From the IMG/VR virus record IMGVR_UViG_3300044634_002252, positions 26,140 through 90,139 of that record: a DNA stretch of 64,000 nucleotides; one strand, 5' to 3'. How positions within the stretch are numbered: position 1 is the stretch's first letter; every line of letters begins with the position of its first letter. The position numbers were made by a program, and so were the translations under genes. This document shows, piece after piece, positions 62,201 through 64,000 of the stretch. This DNA is from a virus. The notes beneath the pieces are model-generated. The model did no database searches, had not been told where the DNA came from, and saw only the letters and a list, made by a program, of their open reading frames with translations.

Positions 62201-62899
62201 ATAATATCCAGTTAAGTCCTCTAGTCCATAGGCTTTAGCTGGAATAGCATCTATGTTCGTAGCACCAAAGATACCTACAGGAACTTCTACTGGAGTAACC
62301 CCAAGGGAACTGGCATTAAACTCTTCAGACCATTGACCTAAGGAGACTCCATTTACTAAAAATGAGAAATCCTCCAGGGTTCCCCCATCAAAAAAATTAG
62401 CTTTTATTACTAATCTTATATAGGAGTTGTCCGAGGGCAATGGAAACGTTTCTGAAACAAATATCCAGTTTTCTGTAACTTGAGATGGAAAAGACTTTAA
62501 CCTTTGTACTAGGCTACCGCTTGTGGCATCAAAGTACTCATAGCCAATTTCAAATCCAGAGATATACGGGGTCTTACTATAAAGCATGGCAGAAATAGAA
62601 AAATTTGATAAATCTTGATTTAGATCTGAAGCTGCAATTATGTTAGGGCTAACAGCTGTAACGCTAGATGAGGCTTCTAGACCTATCGGTTGAATTTCTG
62701 TAGTATGGCTTTCAGGGAACGGCTCATCTAAAATAAAAGGAACTGCCTCAGCTGTTCCATTTTCTATATCCCAAAGTGTTAGGTCTCTATTTGTCTCAGA
62801 AATAAGAGAGACGTAGTCAGCCTTATCGTCAAGGGGCCAAAAGGCTATTGGATGCTCTGCAAAGATTTTCTCAGCATATAAACTAGAAGGAGTAGACAT
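59201..62899 (-). CDS. Large LamG/jelly-roll structural protein
   Basis: This 1232-residue protein has repeated concanavalin A/LamG-like domains. Landmarks are AEHPIAFWPLDDKADY near the N-terminus, KDYTFEFWARINSDTTEEKR (about 285-305) and KVFEIQSKNSYIKFYMS near residue 1050. There is no signal peptide, so it is a virion protein. Its place before the portal operon fits a head decoration or a fibre. SD AAGGTG precedes ATG 62899. It is probably glycan-binding. It could help adsorption to the host surface. Confidence 0.65.
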   Translation of the reverse strand: MSTPSSLYAEKIFAEHPIAFWPLDDKADYVSLISETNRDLTLWDIENGTAEAVPFILDEPFPESHTTEIQPIGLEASSSVTAVSPNIIAASDLNQDLSNFSISAMLYSKTPYISGFEIGYEYFDATSGSLVQRLKSFPSQVTENWIFVSETFPLPSDNSYIRLVIKANFFDGGTLEDFSFLVNGVSLGQWSEEFNASSLGVTPVEVPVGIFGATNIDAIPAKAYGLEDLTGYYLVRNNSLAAKNSGIPLVYGATNSTIVQQSGGIVPSLIVPGLGFLNKAGQYKDYTFEFWARINSDTTEEKRIFGNIRGSDGLYVNGSSISLKVGSNVIRHYVGQWYRPLLIQIRYSASSIGLVINGEQVGELSIAAESLEFPEPRTVASSTLTLDNDWLGFWSYGDVSPIDLDGIAIYGYRVPDQMAKRRFVYGQGVEFPENINNAYSGSSIFIDYPFSKYSKNYNYPSLGKWKQGAYDNLLINGNSISFPSYTAPVAKFNNKTESEWLLDLEEAQNESDLFIKIRPDSSWNSSSGHLFFENANLINEEVRGLYVVCKEGSLPSSEQTLIVIEDRSSETTFEIKLDSEGIKYFINERGQSYLIASKEREYLAGVGEKNAIALDIRKFSDYYGGKAAQFFGRLSSPSVYVGSRKDFSQVFGGKVYTIGFCSAKNLSKISSAFGPDGLPISDDFVDGSLPHLNVADAGLYNNSIFEFLYDGGTLKEYSESVISGHTPSYGIQVGDSLSGFGLLVSADSSWQDYIPLSFFAKNALDSRGDEKLDLDFIQFNINYPSPSIFVQDAEQGSWTYEELQEEYSSPVQRNYDSLDNQLFTGYENYEDLKNRSSVSYKYDTSGSVVKSYITFQLLETGANKPAELFVNTELAPKNGIISPGDNWINTKYEVVDNMIIYPPQSVSFGDIAIVTHIEMISNSIKDTPISIKSLEYASMSLSETSPTPVGTRFGNDIYPYRKDGFYFTYKERNPFSIYKGSTPYLYLTRNSGITVRGDFDPLVNRGISVPINEAKSENYKVIAMQMAMRFDQDFFPYAPTKVFEIQSKNSYIKFYMSAVDPQGKRAKIYAINDEGKLENGLSFFLNGKLVKNPILTVKEWAMLGIRFANTQEFGNYAGALRLTAPLTYNNISYYKSTNLQEVQTVIERPWFKVKIAETTELEWDYWKFPFLWENVLVIATTSYYGVDPSDIYKIYTGTNKIIIDDEIEIRFGDYSYTVAEDIAWRSQVYQAV

Positions 62900-62930
62900 A
62901 AATCACCTTGTCTAGTTTACCACATAAAAC

Positions 62931-63545
62931 CTAGAATCCTCGGATCTCCCAATTGTCCCACTCAACTTTATCATAATCTACGTTTGGGAACCAGGACTGA
63001 CCCTTAAGGCCCATCCATGCTTGAGAAAGATACATCCTACCATCTAGAACTGGAGTTATTTTTCTCATGTCTTCGGCATTACCCTCTTCAAAAATAATGA
63101 GATCTCCAGGCGAGTAGTCAACCTCTGACTCTTGCTGCGTTTTGTTATTTATAGAAGTAATATTTCCACCAGAATAATTATTATTCCAAAAAATATAAGA
63201 CACAAGCGTATGTTCTGGCCTGTTTGTATCTGTATGTGGAAGTTCTCCAGAGCCAGTGAGATATCTAGCAATATAGTGTTTTGAGAACATCGGTGGTAAA
63301 TACTCTAAGTCTTTATTCATTTCAGTAACGATGTCGTAAAAACCTTTAGAATACTTAGAAAAAATTTGCAATATTTCATCCGAGAATTCTCCACGTGTCC
63401 TAATATCAAAGGTTATTGCGTCCTGACTATATAGATTATCGTGAAGTGGTGTGTGATTATCTTTTGTATGAAAGGTAGATAATTCCGCATATTCATATAC
63501 GGTTTTAACGTCTTCTGGAGACAAAAAATTCTTTATTACTATCAT
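62931..63545 (-). CDS. 2OG-Fe(II) oxygenase-like protein lacking the distal His
   Basis: This 204-residue protein is of the P4H-like type with H104-x-D106 (LPHTDTNRP) and core SYIFWNNNYSGGNITS. The distal motif reads NAEDMRKITPVLDGRMYLS: the place of the usual His before xPVxxGxRYS is taken by Met or Arg (M160/R161). The iron triad is therefore incomplete. It may be a binding protein, or use a different ligand. Its ATG overlaps the stop of the small protein at 63542-63679 (ATGA). Confidence 0.7.
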   Translation of the reverse strand: MIVIKNFLSPEDVKTVYEYAELSTFHTKDNHTPLHDNLYSQDAITFDIRTRGEFSDEILQIFSKYSKGFYDIVTEMNKDLEYLPPMFSKHYIARYLTGSGELPHTDTNRPEHTLVSYIFWNNNYSGGNITSINNKTQQESEVDYSPGDLIIFEEGNAEDMRKITPVLDGRMYLSQAWMGLKGQSWFPNVDYDKVEWDNWEIRGF

Positions 63546-63679
63546 TTAAAAGACATCCTTATGTGAGAGTTGTTACTTGAGCATCTAGAGCAAATTTCCT
63601 GCCTAGCTTTTGTTACTGGACATTCCTGTATTTTTAAGTCGTGTCCAAATATAAAACACTTTAATTTATTAAAGTTCAA
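63542..63679 (-). CDS. Small Cys/His protein (DUF1660-like), TTG start
   Basis: This 45-residue minus-strand gene from TTG 63679 begins LNFNKLKCFIFGHD (with initiator Met for the first Leu). Cys, the FGH string, and CPVTKARQEICSRC complete a likely zinc site. The C-x2-FGH and C-x2-C layout resembles small phage DUF1660-type proteins. It overlaps the upstream stop by 11 bases and the downstream start by four, as in a coupled operon. GGTGG about eight bases upstream may be the SD. A rare start codon is the main doubt. Confidence 0.6.
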   Translation of the reverse strand: MNFNKLKCFIFGHDLKIQECPVTKARQEICSRCSSNNSHIRMSFK

Positions 63680-64000
63680 TCCAGTTACCACCAAAAAAAT
63701 TAGGGGTTACGTCATATGCAATTGTAATCCTTGGCTTTTCTTCAAACCAGTCGTCTCTTCCATGAGGGTGTCCAGTTTCAGATAATATTGCACGGTTATT
63801 CTTGTTAATATTTTCAAATATTTGACCAGACCTGTCTATATCATAGAATGTTTTTGATGGCTCTGCATTTATACAATAATAGCCATGAAAAACTGGTGAC
63901 CCAGTGCCCCCAGCATGATCATGGAAAAACATTTTATTTTTTAATGGATTAACCCCAAAATCAGCATTTTGAGTTTTAGGGTCTAGATTAAACCATCCAT
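63669..64000 (-). CDS. Partial 2OG oxygenase-like protein, C-terminal part
   Basis: An open minus-strand frame runs from the right edge to stop TAA 63671-63669, about 110 residues. KNKMFFHDHAGG (a His-Asp-His cluster) and SETGHPHGRDDW with PRITIAYDVTP resemble the iron-binding part of 2OG oxygenases of the 2OG-FeII_Oxy_5 kind, where the distal His precedes an Arg and a final strand. The N-terminus is missing. If the ends are joined, the missing part is the 40-residue fragment at 1-121, in phase. An ATG at 63932 exists inside but lacks the upstream part. Confidence 0.6.
   Translation of the reverse strand, partial: GWFNLDPKTQNADFGVNPLKNKMFFHDHAGGTGSPVFHGYYCINAEPSKTFYDIDRSGQIFENINKNNRAILSETGHPHGRDDWFEEKPRITIAYDVTPNFFGGNWIEL

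Overview
The window is the genome, or nearly all of it, of a tailed double-stranded DNA phage. Long tape measure, HK97-type capsid genes and no sheath gene suggest siphovirus morphology. The host is probably a low-GC actinobacterium such as the freshwater acI/Nanopelagicales group. That is an inference from the AT-rich sequence, an actinobacterial DUF7455-type zinc protein (and a tandem version of it), a class Ib ribonucleotide reductase with NrdI and NrdH, many small proteins of actinophage type, and Ala/Thr/Val-rich secreted proteins of actinobacterial style. Almost every gene is on the minus strand, read from right to left. The one clear plus-strand gene is a sulfotransferase-like gene at 660-1244.

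Layout in the direction of transcription (right to left). 63.9-62.9 kb: an oxygenase fragment at the edge, a small Cys/His protein and a 2-oxoglutarate (2OG) oxygenase-like protein that lacks its distal His. 62.9-49.6 kb: large LamG-like structural protein, portal, prohead protease fused to scaffold, major capsid protein, head-tail connection genes, major tail protein and two paralogous tail-assembly chaperones. 49.6-33.6 kb: a 2787-residue tape measure, tail tip/baseplate and fibre-like proteins. 33.6-19.2 kb: DNA-binding protein, DnaB-like helicase, CHC2/TOPRIM primase, probable ssDNA-binding protein, DnaE-type polymerase, NrdH, RecA-like recombinase, HJR-like nuclease, DEDD exonuclease, three tandem 2OG oxygenases, Cas4/RecB-like nuclease, zinc protein, RuvC-like resolvase, a 51-residue HTH protein and an Nmad1-like protein. 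19.2-16.0 kb: small and large terminase and a secreted protein. 15.9-12.5 kb: nrdI-nrdE-nrdF. 12.4-8.65 kb: a secreted Fn3 and Pro/Glu-rich protein, two small membrane proteins (holin candidates) and a secreted subtilisin-fold protease. 8.6-8.1 kb: five tRNAs (Asn, Gly, Asp, Glu, Thr). 8.1-0.1 kb: an accessory cassette of tetrapyrrole-methylase-fold protein, unknown protein, two DUF6065-like paralogs, glycosyltransferase, 2OG oxygenase, carbamoyltransferase, second 2OG oxygenase and zinc proteins, facing the sulfotransferase-like gene.

The main unexplained biology is this accessory cassette together with seven 2OG-oxygenase-like genes in the window. Hydroxylase, glycosyltransferase, carbamoyltransferase and sulfotransferase-like functions side by side could hydroxylate a target and then decorate it. 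The target (virion protein, host surface glycan, small molecule or DNA) cannot be read from the sequence. A second theme is gene expression. At least four gene starts sit exactly six bases after a perfect TATAAT, as expected for leaderless transcripts, and several transcription units are divided by a terminator followed at once by a promoter. One secreted protein seems to start at an ATA codon with an ideal Shine-Dalgarno (SD) sequence. The open frames at the two window ends join in phase, so the sequence may be one circularly permuted genome cut inside an oxygenase gene.
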